Of a stretch of 64,000 nt of DNA, positions 20,142 to 29,150 are shown one piece after another. The notes below the pieces were generated by a model. It ran no database searches. It was not told the origin of the DNA and saw only the letters and a program-made list of their open reading frames with translations. A program made the translations under genes and the position numbers. Each line of letters starts with the position of its first letter. Position 1 is the first letter of the stretch. Source of the stretch: Hafnia psychrotolerans (GTDB lineage Bacteria > Pseudomonadota > Gammaproteobacteria > Enterobacterales > Enterobacteriaceae); assembly GCF_014639435.1 (NCBI RefSeq), contig NZ_BMFZ01000005.1, forward strand, positions 62,001 to 126,000, read 5' to 3'.

Positions 20142-20840
20142 ATGAAAGTTGGCATCATTGGCGCAATGGAACAAGAAGTTACCCTGTTGCGCGACAAAAT
20201 TATCAACCGTAAAACCATCGAACGTGCAGGCTGCGAAATCTATACCGGCCAGTTGCACGGTATTGACGTAGCGCTGCTGAAGTCAGGCATCGGTAAAGTC
20301 TCTGCGGCTATGGGCACCACGCTTCTGCTGGAGCTGTGCAAACCTGACGTGGTGATTAACACCGGTTCGGCGGGCGGTCTGGCGAAAACATTAAAAGTGG
20401 GTGATATCGTCGTTTCTGAAGAAGTGCGTTACCACGATGCTGACGTCACCGCGTTCGGTTACGAGCCGGGCCAGATGGCCGGTTGCCCGGCGGCTTTCAT
20501 TGCCGATCCTGCGCTGATTGAACTGGCTGAAACCTGCATTCGTCAGTTGGATCTGAATGCCGTGCGTGGTCTGGTATGCAGCGGTGATGCCTTCATCAAC
20601 GGCGCGGCCCCGCTGGCACGCATCCGAGCAACCTTCCCGACCGTCGCGGCCGTGGAAATGGAAGCGGCGGCCATCGGCCATGTATGCCACCTATTTGGCA
20701 CGCCATTCGTGGTTGTCCGCGCGATTTCTGACGTAGCAGACAGCGAATCACACCTGAGTTTCGAAGAATTCCTGGTGGTCGCGGCTAAGCAGTCGACGCT
20801 GATGATCGACGCCATGTTGCAATCTTTGGCGAATGGGTAA
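20142..20840 (+). CDS. mtnN: MtnN (Pfs), 5'-methylthioadenosine/S-adenosylhomocysteine nucleosidase
   Basis: Cleaves adenine from methylthioadenosine, S-adenosylhomocysteine and 5'-deoxyadenosine, feeding methionine salvage and the AI-2 precursor pathway. 232 residues, the usual size, starting [16 protein letters not shown] (catalytic Glu12 in AMEQE). Further motifs are [23 protein letters not shown] (substrate-binding Glu) and RAISDVAD (catalytic Asp). It precedes btuF by 6 bp and is likely co-transcribed; it connects functionally to the spermidine genes speED, which generate methylthioadenosine. Confidence 0.98.
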   Translation: MKVGIIGAMEQEVTLLRDKIINRKTIERAGCEIYTGQLHGIDVALLKSGIGKVSAAMGTTLLLELCKPDVVINTGSAGGLAKTLKVGDIVVSEEVRYHDADVTAFGYEPGQMAGCPAAFIADPALIELAETCIRQLDLNAVRGLVCSGDAFINGAAPLARIRATFPTVAAVEMEAAAIGHVCHLFGTPFVVVRAISDVADSESHLSFEEFLVVAAKQSTLMIDAMLQSLANG

Positions 20841-20846
20841 TGCCGC

Positions 20847-21659
20847 GTGGCCTTTCGAGTTTTAGGGATATTGTTATATTTATGGCTGCCGTTGGCGGCC
20901 ATAGCTCAACCGGCTCAGCGCGTGGTGAGCCTGGCACCTAATCTGACCGAATTGGCCTATGCTGCCGGATTGGGCGACCATCTGGTGGGCGTCAGCGCTT
21001 ACTCTGATTTCCCACCTCAGGCAAAGAAACTAGAGCAGGTTGCCAGTTGGCAAGGCGTGAATGTCGAACGTGTGATAGCGCTGAAACCCGATTTAGTCCT
21101 GGCATGGCGCGGCGGCAATCCGCAGCGTCCGCTGGATCAGATTGCCTCACTCGGGATCCCTGTGTTGTATCTCGATCCTGAAAACATTGAACAAGTGGCG
21201 CAGGCGTTGGACCAACTCGCTGCCTACAGCCCGATGCCGCACATGGCCCGGCAGGCCGCTGAACAGATCCGCCAGCAACGCGATCGTTTGAAAAGACGTT
21301 ATACGCGCCCTCATCCACTGCCGGTGTTTATTCAGTTTGGTACGCAACCGCTGTTTACTGCGTCGTCAAGGACACTGCAAAGTGAAATTGTTTCGCTGTG
21401 TGGTGCAGAAAATATTTTCAAGGACAGCCGAGCACCCTGGCCACAGGTGAGCCGCGAGCAGGTTTTGTCCCGCCAGCCACAGGCCATCATCATCAGCGGC
21501 GGAAAACGGCAGCAAGAGAGCGTGAGAGATTTCTGGCAACCGGCGTTAAAAGTACCGGTAGTGACCGTGGATGCCGACTGGTTCAGTCGTGCCGGGCCAC
21601 GTATTATGCTGGCAGCTCAACAGCTGTGTTCGCAGTTACATCCGTTGACCGCCCGGTAG
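20847..21659 (+). CDS. btuF: BtuF, periplasmic vitamin B12-binding protein
   Basis: Binds cobalamin in the periplasm and delivers it to the BtuCD ABC importer. 270 residues; hydrophobic signal segment [15 protein letters not shown], then [56 protein letters not shown] and SPRIILAAQQL-like [14 protein letters not shown], all matching E. coli BtuF. The start is GTG at 20847, six bases after the mtnN stop; an ATG overlapping that stop is out of frame. E. coli has yadS after btuF; here it is missing and a terminator region follows. Confidence 0.95.
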   Translation: MAFRVLGILLYLWLPLAAIAQPAQRVVSLAPNLTELAYAAGLGDHLVGVSAYSDFPPQAKKLEQVASWQGVNVERVIALKPDLVLAWRGGNPQRPLDQIASLGIPVLYLDPENIEQVAQALDQLAAYSPMPHMARQAAEQIRQQRDRLKRRYTRPHPLPVFIQFGTQPLFTASSRTLQSEIVSLCGAENIFKDSRAPWPQVSREQVLSRQPQAIIISGGKRQQESVRDFWQPALKVPVVTVDADWFSRAGPRIMLAAQQLCSQLHPLTAR

Positions 21660-21724
21660 CGCATGGCCTTACTGTCTCAGAAATAGGCTCGCTGCCAAAC
21701 CGGTTAGCCTAGAAGAGTAAAGCC

Positions 21725-21766
21725 CAAAAGAAAAAGCCCGTCGGCTTAAGGAAAGGCGACAGGCTT
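21725..21766 (-). terminator. Rho-independent terminator of erpA
   Basis: Minus strand: AAGCCTGTCG, 13-base loop, CGACGGGCTT, then TTTCTTTT. The 10-bp stem has one G-U pair. It lies between convergent btuF and erpA; the T-tract orientation fits erpA. Confidence 0.8.
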
Positions 21767-21802
21767 CTTAGATGCTTTTCTAGGTTAGGGCATCAGCGAT
21801 GC

Positions 21803-22177
21803 TTAAATACTGAACGATGATCCACACCCGCAGGTGGTTTTGGCATTCGGATTGGTGACAATAAAGCGCGATCCTTCCAGCCCTTCCGTATAATCCACCG
21901 CACCACCAACCAGATATTGCAGGCTCATCGGGTCAACCACCAGGGCGACGCCGGATTTTTCAATGGTCATGTCGCCATCGTTGATCTTATCATCGAAGGT
22001 GAAACCGTATTGAAAACCACTACAACCGCCACCGGTGATATAAACCCGCAACTTGAGCTCTGGGTTTTCTTCATCGGAGATCAGATTCTTCACTTTGCGT
22101 GCAGCGGCTTCGGTAAATTGCAGCGGCAGCGCGCTGGTTTCTACTTCCATCGGATCACTGATTATTGCTTCACTCAT
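21803..22177 (-). CDS. erpA: ErpA, A-type iron-sulfur cluster insertion protein
   Basis: Delivers Fe-S clusters to apo-enzymes such as IspG and IspH. A-type scaffold cysteines are present in [14 protein letters not shown] and [11 protein letters not shown], the three-Cys pattern of the family. The product is 124 residues, about ten longer at the N-terminus than E. coli ErpA (114); the ATG at 22177 is preceded by GGGAG, and a second Met at position 10 would give a normal length. Convergent with btuF, 87 bp from the clcA stop codon and on the same strand as clcA. Confidence 0.96.
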   Translation of the reverse strand: MSEAIISDPMEVETSALPLQFTEAAARKVKNLISDEENPELKLRVYITGGGCSGFQYGFTFDDKINDGDMTIEKSGVALVVDPMSLQYLVGGAVDYTEGLEGSRFIVTNPNAKTTCGCGSSFSI

Positions 22178-22264
22178 CTTTTTACTCCCAACCCGTTGTA
22201 TGTTCAGGCCGCCGGATTGACTGTCTGAATAATGAACTGATTATGTAGTACATAAACCAATACT

Positions 22265-23731
22265 TCAATTATGAGCGGTTTTAACGCTGTCGTCCTGCCT
22301 ATTTATGCCCTCGCCTGCCTGTTCTGCCTCTGCTTTGGCTGCAATCTCACGCTCCTGCCGCTGTAAAGTCCGTGTCAGGATCGCGGAATATAAGGGTTTC
22401 CCGCCGAGAAACTGTGCCAGCAGTGTCGCACCGAGACAGGTAATGATCATCGGTAAAATCAGTTGATAGTTGTCGGTCATCTCCAACACCAACACGATAC
22501 CGGTCAGTGGCGCGCGCACGCTGGCAGCAAATAGCGCGCCCATTCCCGCAATGGCAAAGGTGGCGGGCTCGATCCCATATTGCGGGAACAAGGCCAGTGC
22601 AACCATACCAAATGCGGTTCCCAGTAACGTTCCCAGCGCCAGCATCGGGGCAAAAATTCCGCCTGGCGCACCGGAGCCAAAGCAGAGCAGCGTGGTCGCA
22701 ACGCGGACGATAAAAATGAACAGCAGCATGCCGAGGGTATATTTCCCGGCCGCCGCCAGTGGGATTAACGCAAAACCGCCGCCTGCGGCTTCAGACTGGA
22801 TAAGCCCAAGAATGCCGCAGACACCACCAATCCCCCCGCCGATGAGTAATATCTTGCGTAGATTGCCACCGTGAATGCGGGCAAACATATCCTGCGCGCG
22901 GAAAATCAGTTCGTTGAAGGTAACACCCACTACGCCGAAAACCATGCCCAAGACCATATACAGCCACAGCGTATTGAGCGGTGCACTGGCCAGTTTGCCC
23001 ACTTCAACGACGGCCCCTTCACCGTTGAAAACGCGATACACAATGCTCGACATAATCACGCCGATGAACACGGCTTTTATCGAAATCAGACTGTAGCGAA
23101 ACTGTAAGCGCATCTCTTCGATAATAAATAAGATGCCTGCCAGCGGCGCATTGAACGCCGCAGAAAGCCCGGCTGCCGCGCCGGTAGCCAACAAGGAGTG
23201 GCGAGCCTCAGCACTACGCAGACGGAAAATATCCGCTACCATTTGTCCAACATTGGCCCCCATCTGCACGGTTGGTCCTTCGCGCCCCAGTACCATGCCC
23301 GCGCCCAACGTACCCATACCGCCAAAGAACTTAACCGGGATCACCCGCCACCAGCGTACCGGCCGAAGCTCCTCCAGTGCACCTTCAATTTCCGGGATGC
23401 CTGAGCCGCTGGCTTCCGGCGCAAAACGGCGGACCAGATAATAGCCAAACATCGCCAGCCCCGCTGACGCCACAAATGTTAACGGCCACAGCAGGATCCA
23501 ATAGCCGCTGAAAAAACCCAAACCGGACAAGCGCAGATGCTGCACCCAGTCCACCGCCATTTCAAACCCCACACCCAGTAGACCCGCTAACGTGCCAACC
23601 ATGGCGGCGACAATAAGTATTGCTACCGGCGTTTTATCGCGGCGAAGGAACTGGCGCAATATTTCACTACGTTTACGGGGTCCAGGCGCACTGCGTTGCT
23701 CAATCGTATCGGTATGGTTTTCACTGATCAT
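22265..23731 (-). CDS. clcA: ClcA, H+/Cl- exchange transporter
   Basis: Inner-membrane 2 Cl-:1 H+ antiporter of the CLC family that supports extreme acid resistance. 488 residues (E. coli 473), the excess being at both termini. Chloride-selectivity motifs are present: [21 protein letters not shown] with the gating Glu, [14 protein letters not shown] and the C-terminal Tyr in [14 protein letters not shown]. The proton glutamate lies in the IIEEMR stretch. About 18 membrane helices are expected. Upstream neighbour hemL is divergent. Confidence 0.97.
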   Translation of the reverse strand: MISENHTDTIEQRSAPGPRKRSEILRQFLRRDKTPVAILIVAAMVGTLAGLLGVGFEMAVDWVQHLRLSGLGFFSGYWILLWPLTFVASAGLAMFGYYLVRRFAPEASGSGIPEIEGALEELRPVRWWRVIPVKFFGGMGTLGAGMVLGREGPTVQMGANVGQMVADIFRLRSAEARHSLLATGAAAGLSAAFNAPLAGILFIIEEMRLQFRYSLISIKAVFIGVIMSSIVYRVFNGEGAVVEVGKLASAPLNTLWLYMVLGMVFGVVGVTFNELIFRAQDMFARIHGGNLRKILLIGGGIGGVCGILGLIQSEAAGGGFALIPLAAAGKYTLGMLLFIFIVRVATTLLCFGSGAPGGIFAPMLALGTLLGTAFGMVALALFPQYGIEPATFAIAGMGALFAASVRAPLTGIVLVLEMTDNYQLILPMIITCLGATLLAQFLGGKPLYSAILTRTLQRQEREIAAKAEAEQAGEGINRQDDSVKTAHN

Positions 23732-23916
23732 TTCATTGGCTTTTAAGAAAAAGGGGATCGAAAAGAAGTGACAATTAAATCATACAAATCGTGATCACTG
23801 AAATATGAAAAGCGGATGGCCGCACGCGTTACGATTTCATAACACAGTCAACTTCTTTAGAATGGACCGATTGCCACTCTCATTTAGTATAAAAAAGTCA
23901 CGTCAGGAGCCGAACT

Positions 23917-25197
23917 ATGAGTAAGTCAGAAAGTCTGTTTTCGCAGGCGCAAGCGCTGATCCCAGGCGGGGTGAATTCGCCGGTACGTGCATTCTCCGGC
24001 GTCGGCGGCATCCCTTTATTCATTGAACGTGCCAATGGCGCTTTCTTATTTGATGTCGACGGCAAAGCCTATATTGATTATGTCGGTTCGTGGGGACCGA
24101 TGGTGCTAGGCCATAACAACCCAGAGATCCGTAACGCCGTGATCGAAGCAGCTCAGCGCGGCCTTAGCTTTGGTGCGCCGACCGAGATGGAAGTTAAAAT
24201 GGCGGAGTTGGTCACTGACTTAGTACCAAGCATGGACATGGTGCGCATGGTAAACTCCGGCACCGAAGCCACCATGAGTGCCATTCGCTTGGCTCGTGGC
24301 TTCACTCATCGCGATAAAATTATCAAGTTCGAAGGTTGCTATCACGGCCACGCCGACTGCCTACTGGTGAAAGCCGGTTCGGGGGCGCTGACGCTCGGCC
24401 AGCCAAACTCACCGGGCGTTCCGGCTGACTTTGCCAAACATACCTTGACCTGTACCTACAATGATCTACCTTCCGTTCGCGCAGCGTTTGAACAGTTCCC
24501 TGACGATATTGCCTGCATCATTGTTGAACCGGTGGCGGGTAACATGAACTGCGTGCCGCCGTTACCCGAGTTCTTGCCGGGCTTGCGTACTTTGTGTGAT
24601 GAATTCGGCGCGCTGTTGATCATTGATGAAGTCATGACCGGCTTCCGCGTCGCATTAGGCGGTGCTCAGGAATATTACAACGTGATGCCGGACCTAACGT
24701 GCCTGGGTAAAATTATCGGTGGAGGTATGCCGGTTGGTGCCTTCGGCGGGCGCCGTGAAGTGATGGAGGCGCTGGCACCAACCGGCCCTGTTTATCAGGC
24801 GGGTACGCTGTCCGGTAACCCGATTGCTATGGCGGCGGGTATCGCCTGTCTGACTCAAGTCGCTCAGCCGGGAGTGCATCAGACCCTGACTGAACTGACT
24901 ACCCGTCTGGCAGAAGGCTTGGTTCATGCGGCACAGCGGGAAAACATCCCGTTTGTGGTTAATCACGTTGGCGGGATGTTCGGCTTGTTCTTCACCGATT
25001 CAGCAACCGTAACCTGCTATCAGGACGTGATGCAGTGCAACGTCGAACGCTTCAAAAAATTCTTCCATCTGATGCTCGATGAGGGTGTCTATCTTGCACC
25101 GTCAGCCTTCGAAGCGGGTTTCATGTCACTGGCGCATTCGCAGGAAGATATCCAGCGTACCATTGACGCCGCACGCCGCTGTTTCGCTAAGCTTTGA
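23917..25197 (+). CDS. hemL: HemL, glutamate-1-semialdehyde 2,1-aminomutase
   Basis: PLP/PMP enzyme that converts glutamate-1-semialdehyde to 5-aminolevulinate in C5 tetrapyrrole synthesis. 426 residues, the E. coli length. Signatures: [15 protein letters not shown] near the N-terminus, [38 protein letters not shown] (class III aminotransferase) and the PLP lysine in [17 protein letters not shown]. The ATG is preceded by AGGAGC. It lies divergent from clcA and convergent with fhuB. Confidence 0.98.
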   Translation: MSKSESLFSQAQALIPGGVNSPVRAFSGVGGIPLFIERANGAFLFDVDGKAYIDYVGSWGPMVLGHNNPEIRNAVIEAAQRGLSFGAPTEMEVKMAELVTDLVPSMDMVRMVNSGTEATMSAIRLARGFTHRDKIIKFEGCYHGHADCLLVKAGSGALTLGQPNSPGVPADFAKHTLTCTYNDLPSVRAAFEQFPDDIACIIVEPVAGNMNCVPPLPEFLPGLRTLCDEFGALLIIDEVMTGFRVALGGAQEYYNVMPDLTCLGKIIGGGMPVGAFGGRREVMEALAPTGPVYQAGTLSGNPIAMAAGIACLTQVAQPGVHQTLTELTTRLAEGLVHAAQRENIPFVVNHVGGMFGLFFTDSATVTCYQDVMQCNVERFKKFFHLMLDEGVYLAPSAFEAGFMSLAHSQEDIQRTIDAARRCFAKL

Positions 25198-25200
25198 AGC

Positions 25201-25236
25201 ACTCACTCGGCGAGTCACATCGCCATCTGAGTGAGT
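25201..25236 (+). terminator. Possible hairpin terminator after hemL
   Basis: ACTCACTC at 25201 pairs with GAGTGAGT at 25229-25236 directly after the hemL stop codon. The following bases are not a clear T-run, so termination is uncertain. Confidence 0.4.
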
Positions 25237-25352
25237 AGGGCGTTATCGTTACAGGCAACTTGGGGGCAGCCAGCGCGAAGGGACCGGAGCATACACAAAG
25301 TCCGTGAGGATCCCGAGCACTGTCTGCCCCCAAAGTAGCAAATAAAATCGCC

Positions 25353-27347
25353 CTATCGGGATTGACCTTGCTTTCGAAGCAAATAAATAAAGTAGGGCGC
25401 ACCAATAAAGGTCGCGAGCAGTCCGGCCGGAATTTGATCCGGGAAGATCACCATTCGCCCGCACCAGTCAGCAAACACCATCAGCAACCCACCTAAAATA
25501 CTGGCGACCATCCACTGGGGTATAGCTCGACGAAAGCCGAGCATCCGTGCCATATGGGGCGCCATCAACCCAATAAAACTCAGCGGCCCTACGGTCAACG
25601 TAGCGGCAGCAGTCATTACCGCCGCCAGCAGCAAAATCGCCATGCGGCTGGGTGTTAATGCCATTCCAATAGACCGCGCTGTCACACTTCCCAGAGGCAA
25701 AATATTGATCCAGCGGCGGCAGAATGGCACCAGTATCAGCAGTACCACGGCAATCGCTGCGGTACGCCACGCCTGCGCCATCGTGACCGAATAAGTCGAG
25801 CCAGAAATCCAGGCAAGCAGGCCGCCCATACGCGGATCACCACTGGCCAGCAACAGCGAGATCAGCGTAGTGAACGCCGTACTTAGCGCAATACCGGCCA
25901 GTAACATGCGTTCGGCGGAGAAACGCCGCAATCCGGAAGAAACCATAATGACCAATAATGTGATGGCGGCACCCGCGCTGCCCGCAGGCAGCAGCCAGAT
26001 AAAGGCGTCGCCGGGCACAATAAACAGCATCAGTACTACCCCCAAAGCAGCACCCGAACTGATGCCCAGTACTTCGGGGCTCGCCATCGCATTACCGGTG
26101 AGTTTTTGGATCAACACACCCGCCGAAGCCAGCATCACGCCAGCCGCCAACGCAGCCAATACGCGTGGCGTTCGCCAGGGCAACAGGGCTTCAAGCTGCA
26201 AGCCAGTTGACCAGTTCCAGCCGTGTGAATCTCGCCCCGCCATGAGTGCCACAGCAATACCTGCCAGCAACAACAACGACGCCAGCGATACCCAGCCAAC
26301 CAGATGATGACGCTCATTGGGTACCTTGTCGCCCTGATCCATTGGCGGGGGTATCAGACTTTTGCGTAAACGCGGCAACAGCCATAATAGCAGCGGCGCA
26401 CCGACCAGCGCCGTGGCGACACCGGTTGGGATCTCCATCCACACTTGCGTCAGGTATTGCATAATCTGGTCGGTCAGCCACAACAACAATGCGCCAATCA
26501 AGGGGGCGAGGATCAACCGCGCACGCAGGCGACGAGCACCAAGCATTTTTGCCAGCAACGGCGCAAACAAGCCGATAAACCCGACAATGCCAACGGCATT
26601 CACCAGTTGCGCACTCATCAAGATAGCCAGCGCCAGGACGATAAGACGGGCGGCCGTCAGTCCCAGCCCCAAATTTTTTGCTACACCGTCATCAAGCCCC
26701 ATAAGGATCATTGGCCGTTGTAGCAAAAACGCCAGCAGCCAGGCAATCATCACTCGCGGAAGCAGAAAGTTGGCAACATGCCAGTCCTGCTGATTAAGCG
26801 ACCCCGTACTCCACATATACAAGCTTTGCAGACTCTGGTAATTAAACAGACCAATCAGGCTGTTAACCGCACCGCAATATAAACCGAGCACCAATCCGGC
26901 CAGGATCAGCGTGATCGGTGACATACGTTTACCCCAGGCGATGCCAAAAACCAGCAAGCCAATCACCACCGCCCCGATCATGGCAGCAAACTGCTGGGTG
27001 ATCTCTCCACCCGGTAGCGCCCACAGCGTGGCAACGGTCAGCCCGAGTTGTGCCCCGGCTGATACACCAAGCGTGGCCGGTTCCGCCAGCGGATTACGCA
27101 ACACTTGCTGAAACAGCAGACCAGCCAGCCCCAGACCCGCCCCAGCCAGCAGCGCAACAGCCACTCGCGGCAAGGTGCTGTAATGGAACAGCATCTGGTT
27201 GACGTCATCGACATTGGGTTGCCAGAGCGCTTCACGCCATAGAGCATAAGGCAGTTGTTGATGGAGGTTGTATACGGTGAGCAGCGTACTCACCAAAACC
27301 ATTACGGTTAACAGAATAAACGCCAGGCTGAGTGAGAGACGGTTCAT
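25353..27347 (-). CDS. fhuB: FhuB, ferric hydroxamate ABC transporter permease
   Basis: Inner-membrane permease importing ferrichrome-type siderophores. 664 residues (E. coli 660), consisting of two fused FecCD/BtuC-like halves: AGAGLGLAGLLFQQVLRNPLA in the first and VMLASAGVLIQKLTGNAMAS in the second. Both carry the coupling GA(P) loops (VGFIGLFAPLLAKML; SFIGLMAPHMARMLGF), which contact FhuC. About 20 membrane helices. Overlaps the fhuD stop codon by four bases, as expected in an operon. Last gene of fhuACDB. Confidence 0.97.
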   Translation of the reverse strand: MNRLSLSLAFILLTVMVLVSTLLTVYNLHQQLPYALWREALWQPNVDDVNQMLFHYSTLPRVAVALLAGAGLGLAGLLFQQVLRNPLAEPATLGVSAGAQLGLTVATLWALPGGEITQQFAAMIGAVVIGLLVFGIAWGKRMSPITLILAGLVLGLYCGAVNSLIGLFNYQSLQSLYMWSTGSLNQQDWHVANFLLPRVMIAWLLAFLLQRPMILMGLDDGVAKNLGLGLTAARLIVLALAILMSAQLVNAVGIVGFIGLFAPLLAKMLGARRLRARLILAPLIGALLLWLTDQIMQYLTQVWMEIPTGVATALVGAPLLLWLLPRLRKSLIPPPMDQGDKVPNERHHLVGWVSLASLLLLAGIAVALMAGRDSHGWNWSTGLQLEALLPWRTPRVLAALAAGVMLASAGVLIQKLTGNAMASPEVLGISSGAALGVVLMLFIVPGDAFIWLLPAGSAGAAITLLVIMVSSGLRRFSAERMLLAGIALSTAFTTLISLLLASGDPRMGGLLAWISGSTYSVTMAQAWRTAAIAVVLLILVPFCRRWINILPLGSVTARSIGMALTPSRMAILLLAAVMTAAATLTVGPLSFIGLMAPHMARMLGFRRAIPQWMVASILGGLLMVFADWCGRMVIFPDQIPAGLLATFIGAPYFIYLLRKQGQSR

Positions 27348-28249
27348 TGCATCTTTTTCCCCAGTTGGTCGTTAAGAATGCGGCAAAAACGCATGGCGCT
27401 AAAGGTCGCGCCGTAGAACCACACCGCAGGCACTACGCTGAGCTGTTTTTGACGCACGAATGGCATTGACTGCCAAAGCGGCGTCCGCGAAACCTGGGAA
27501 TAGATCTCGGTATCACCATGGCTGAAGCAGAGTGCACGGGCATTTTTAATCGACGCCAGACGTTCTATCCCAACGTTAACGCTGCCCCAGAAACTGCTTT
27601 CGCCGGACCACGCGTTGGTCAGTCCGAGATCTGTCATCACCTCCTGAAACAGACTGCCTTTACCGAAAACTAAAACGTGGCGAGTATCGAGGAAGGAGAA
27701 AAGTAAAATCGGCTGCTGCGCGAGCGGTTGCACGTTCTGACGCGTACTCGCCAGCATGTCGTAATAAATTTTTAAATGGCTGGCCGCGCGATCTTGTAAA
27801 TCAAGATAAGCAGCCAGTTTGTGAAGTGAGCGGATAGCCTGCTGTAAAGGCTGTTCACTGCCATCGTTCGCCGCTACGCCGAACACAGGTGCGATAGGCG
27901 CAAGCTGCTTCGCATTCGGCCCATAACCTTGGGAAACCAACAGCAACGAAGGTTGAAGCTGTTGCATTAGCTCCATGTTGGGCTCCGTCCGCTGGCCCAC
28001 ATCAATCACGCCTGCGGGGAGCTTTGGCTCCTCAACCCACAGGTTGTAATTGTGGATATCGGCCACGCCCATCGGCGTCACGCCTAATGCAATCAGCAAC
28101 TCGGCGGGCAACCATTCCAGCGCGATAATTTTATTTACATCAGGACGGGATGCCGCGAAGGCAGGCAACGACGCCAGCAATGGAGCGATCGCCAGCGCCT
28201 GTAACAGACGACGGCGGGTTAAATCGGGTGCAGGAAAAATCTCAGACAT
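27344..28249 (-). CDS. fhuD: FhuD, periplasmic ferric hydroxamate-binding protein
   Basis: Binds ferrichrome, aerobactin-type or coprogen siderophores in the periplasm and passes them to FhuBC. 301 residues (E. coli 296). It has a twin-arginine type signal, LTRRRLLQALAIAPLLASLP, ending near AFA-AS. The body shows IALEWLPAELLIALGVTPMG, YGPNAKQLAPIAPVFGV and LFSFLDTRHVLVFG. One base separates it from the fhuC stop, and it overlaps fhuB. Confidence 0.96.
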   Translation of the reverse strand: MSEIFPAPDLTRRRLLQALAIAPLLASLPAFAASRPDVNKIIALEWLPAELLIALGVTPMGVADIHNYNLWVEEPKLPAGVIDVGQRTEPNMELMQQLQPSLLLVSQGYGPNAKQLAPIAPVFGVAANDGSEQPLQQAIRSLHKLAAYLDLQDRAASHLKIYYDMLASTRQNVQPLAQQPILLFSFLDTRHVLVFGKGSLFQEVMTDLGLTNAWSGESSFWGSVNVGIERLASIKNARALCFSHGDTEIYSQVSRTPLWQSMPFVRQKQLSVVPAVWFYGATFSAMRFCRILNDQLGKKMQ

Positions 28250-28250
28250 A

Positions 28251-29063
28251 TCAATATACGAAGCTCACTGGTGCACCACCGGCTGGGTGCGGAAGGATTC
28301 CCATCGGGATACCGTAAATCTGCTCCAGTACGTCACCACGCATCATCTCTTGCGGTGTGCCTTGGGCAATCATCTCACCATCACGCAGTGCCATCAGGTA
28401 GTCGCAATAGCGGGCTGCCATATTCAGATCATGCAGCACGGCGATCACCGTCAACCCTTTCTCTTGGCTAAGGCGATGAATCAGCGCCAGCACATCGACC
28501 TGATGGGCAATATCCAGCGCGGAGGTCGGTTCGTCGAGCAGTAAACAGCGGCTATCTTGCGCCATCATCATCGCCAACCAGGCACGCTGACGCTCGCCAC
28601 CAGACAGGCTGTCGACCAGTCGGCGTGCGAAAGGCTTTAGCCCCACCCGCTCGATCGCCTCTTCCACTTTCTCTTTATCATGATGCTTAAAACGCCCCAG
28701 CGCGCCATGCCATGGGTAACGCCCGATGGCCACCAGCTCTTGTACTGTCATCCCTTCGGCGGCGGGAAGTTGCTGCGGTAAATAGGCGACCTGACGGGCA
28801 AAGGCTTTACTGTCCCACTGTTCCAGCGGCGTGTCATTGAGTTGGATCTGCCCGGATGATGCCGGTTGATGACGCCCCAGCATTTTTAACAACGTCGATT
28901 TACCCGAACCATTATGACCAATCAGGCCACACACCTTACCTTTAGGAAAGGTCAGCGACAGTGGCGCGAGCAGTGTGCGTCCCGGCACAGTAAAACTCAC
29001 CTGCTGCAAACTGAAAGTGCTATCTGGCAGTGATGAAGACAGAGGTACGTTGTTACTAGGCAT
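28251..29063 (-). CDS. fhuC: FhuC, ferric hydroxamate ABC transporter ATPase
   Basis: Cytoplasmic ATPase that powers FhuB. Walker A is GHNGSGKST, signature LSGGERQRAW, Walker B CLLLDEPTSALD and switch His in AVLHDLNMAAR. The reading frame extends to a GTG at 29111 that lies inside a hairpin and lacks a ribosome site. I prefer the ATG at 29063 (MPSNNVPLSS), giving 270 residues (E. coli 265), though its ribosome site is also weak. Situated between fhuA and fhuD in the same operon. Confidence 0.95.
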   Translation of the reverse strand: MPSNNVPLSSSLPDSTFSLQQVSFTVPGRTLLAPLSLTFPKGKVCGLIGHNGSGKSTLLKMLGRHQPASSGQIQLNDTPLEQWDSKAFARQVAYLPQQLPAAEGMTVQELVAIGRYPWHGALGRFKHHDKEKVEEAIERVGLKPFARRLVDSLSGGERQRAWLAMMMAQDSRCLLLDEPTSALDIAHQVDVLALIHRLSQEKGLTVIAVLHDLNMAARYCDYLMALRDGEMIAQGTPQEMMRGDVLEQIYGIPMGILPHPAGGAPVSFVY

Positions 29064-29105
29064 AAGATTTTCTACGTTGACGTCGAGAAGCAGTGAATAG
29101 GAAAC

Positions 29106-29124
29106 GGGCACGACCAGCGTGCCC
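29106..29124 (-). repeat. Hairpin between fhuA and fhuC
   Basis: GGGCACG/CGTGCCC with a 5-base loop in the short fhuA-fhuC gap. There is no T-run, so it could act as an attenuator or an mRNA stabiliser that keeps receptor levels above transporter levels. Functional role is inferred only. Confidence 0.5.
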
Positions 29125-29150
29125 GGATTTACAACGTTAAAGGCTGACGA